NCBI GenBank assembly: GCA_937974465.1
Contig: CALJWY010000285.1
Span: 1 to 5,678 of the forward strand
Origin: an uncultured Lysobacterales bacterium
GTDB taxonomy: Bacteria > Pseudomonadota > Gammaproteobacteria > Xanthomonadales > SZUA-36
DNA length: 5,678 nt
Direction of reading: 5' to 3'
This document shows positions 5,148 to 5,678 of the stretch, piece after piece (position 1 is the stretch's first letter; every line of letters begins with the position of its first letter). Position numbers and translations under genes: made by a program. Under the pieces are notes generated by a model. The model was not told the DNA's origin. It saw only the letters and a program-made list of their open reading frames with translations, and did no database searches.

Positions 5148-5621
5148 ATGGCTAGAGGTGTAAATAAAGTAATTCTGGTGGGTAATCTGGGCCGTGACCC
5201 GGAGATCAAGTACACCGCCAGTGGTGCGGCAATCGCGAATATTACGATCGCTACTTCGGAGAGTTGGAATGACAAGCAGTCCGGTGAGAGGGTTGAAAAA
5301 ACCGAGTGGCACAGGGTTGTGGCTTTTCAGAGACTGGCGGAAATTATGGGCGAGTACTTGAAGAAAGGCAGCCAGGTGTATATCGAGGGCAAACTTCAGA
5401 CCCGCAAATGGCAGGATCAGAACGGCCAGGATCGTTATTCCACCGAGGTGGTAGCAAGCGATATGCAAATGCTGGGAAGTCGTGGTGGTGAAGGCGGTGG
5501 TTCGCAGCCAAATACCGGTGGTGGATTCCGAAGCAATCCTCAGCCACAGCAGCAACAACAGCAGCAAGCGGCACCGGCCTCTTCCGGCGGTGGATTTGAC
5601 GACGACGACATTCCGTTCTGA
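5148..5621 (+). CDS. ssb: Single-stranded DNA-binding protein
   Basis: SSB binds single-stranded DNA as a homotetramer and recruits replication, repair and recombination proteins through its C-terminal tip. The 157-residue protein has an N-terminal OB fold (about 1-110) with GVNKVILVGNLGRDPE (4-19), the aromatic residues W40, W54 and F60, EYLKKGSQVYIEGKL (69-83), and W88 followed by YSTEVV (97-102). A flexible Gly/Gln linker (112-149) includes a run of seven Gln (134-140). The tip DDDDIPF (151-157) is the standard partner-binding motif. Length and order match bacterial SSB, so the protein should be functional. The ATG at 5148 follows AGGAG (5136-5140) at 7-nt spacing. An ATG at 5141 directly abuts the Shine-Dalgarno and opens only four codons, so it is not the start. 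The gene has its own promoter 55 bp upstream, although read-through from the MFS gene is possible. Confidence 0.98.
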   Translation: MARGVNKVILVGNLGRDPEIKYTASGAAIANITIATSESWNDKQSGERVEKTEWHRVVAFQRLAEIMGEYLKKGSQVYIEGKLQTRKWQDQNGQDRYSTEVVASDMQMLGSRGGEGGGSQPNTGGGFRSNPQPQQQQQQQAAPASSGGGFDDDDIPF

Positions 5622-5643
5622 ACATCTAGTCGCTTGCAAGACA

Positions 5644-5669
5644 ATCATCAAATGTCATGATGATATTTT
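5644..5669 (+). terminator. Weak terminator-like hairpin after ssb
   Basis: ATCATCA (5644-5650) pairs perfectly with TGATGAT (5658-5664) around a 7-nt loop and is followed by ATTTT. The position, 22 bp after the ssb stop, suits a terminator. The stem is AT-rich and the T-tract short, so it may work poorly or be chance. Confidence 0.35.
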
Positions 5670-5678
5670 GTGCGTTCT

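Noticed and set aside
5141..5155. Four-codon open frame (M-L-D-G-stop) overlapping the ssb start
   Set aside because: Its ATG directly abuts the Shine-Dalgarno with no spacer, so initiation there is unlikely compared with the ATG at 5148.
5547..5567. CAG/CAA repeat in ssb as a phase-variable repeat
   Set aside because: Units are triplets, so length changes keep the frame, and the codons are mixed CAG and CAA. Gln-rich linkers are common in SSB proteins.
5082..5651. 189-residue minus-strand open frame across ssb
   Set aside because: It lies opposite the well-supported ssb gene, shows no recognisable domain, and has a low-complexity Leu run from the complement of the Gln repeat. It is a shadow frame.

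Overview
The window looks like an ordinary gammaproteobacterial chromosome segment. Coding density is high, base composition is close to balanced by eye, and IspB, cytoplasmic cyclophilin, YajR-type MFS and SSB all resemble gammaproteobacterial versions. An MFS gene directly upstream of ssb recalls Pseudomonas and its relatives, so I infer a Pseudomonadales/Cellvibrionales-like bacterium. The exact taxon cannot be fixed from the sequence. I see no transposase, integrase, CRISPR array, tRNA or rRNA.

Layout: (1) 1-2041, plus strand, is a two-gene operon. It holds the C-terminal half of a MurL-type UDP-MurNAc-L-Ala-L-Glu epimerase, cut by the window edge, overlapping a complete MurD2-type UDP-MurNAc-L-Ala:L-Glu ligase by 11 nt. 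(2) 2042-2196 is a gap with a 10-bp perfect GC-rich inverted repeat around a 51-nt loop, followed by a plausible promoter and a ribosome-binding site. (3) 2197-2712, plus, is a cytoplasmic cyclophilin-type peptidyl-prolyl isomerase. (4) 2770-3777, minus, is ispB (octaprenyl diphosphate synthase), convergent with the cyclophilin gene. (5) 3778-3910 is a divergent promoter region. (6) 3911-5077, plus, is an MFS transporter with a TTG start. (7) 5078-5147 carries an extended -10 promoter inside a dyad and a leader hairpin. (8) 5148-5621, plus, is ssb, followed by a weak terminator-like hairpin.

The most notable content is the murL-murD2 pair. In the usual route MurI makes free D-Glu and MurD adds it to UDP-MurNAc-L-Ala. 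In the route first described in Xanthomonas, MurD2 adds L-Glu and MurL then inverts that residue on the nucleotide precursor. Here the two genes are translationally coupled, and the ligase has changes at positions that handle D-Glu in canonical MurD. The other genes are housekeeping functions (protein folding, quinone side-chain synthesis, efflux or transport, DNA maintenance) and form no obvious joint system with the pair. The less explained items are non-coding: the structured element before the cyclophilin gene, and the dyad and hairpin before ssb.
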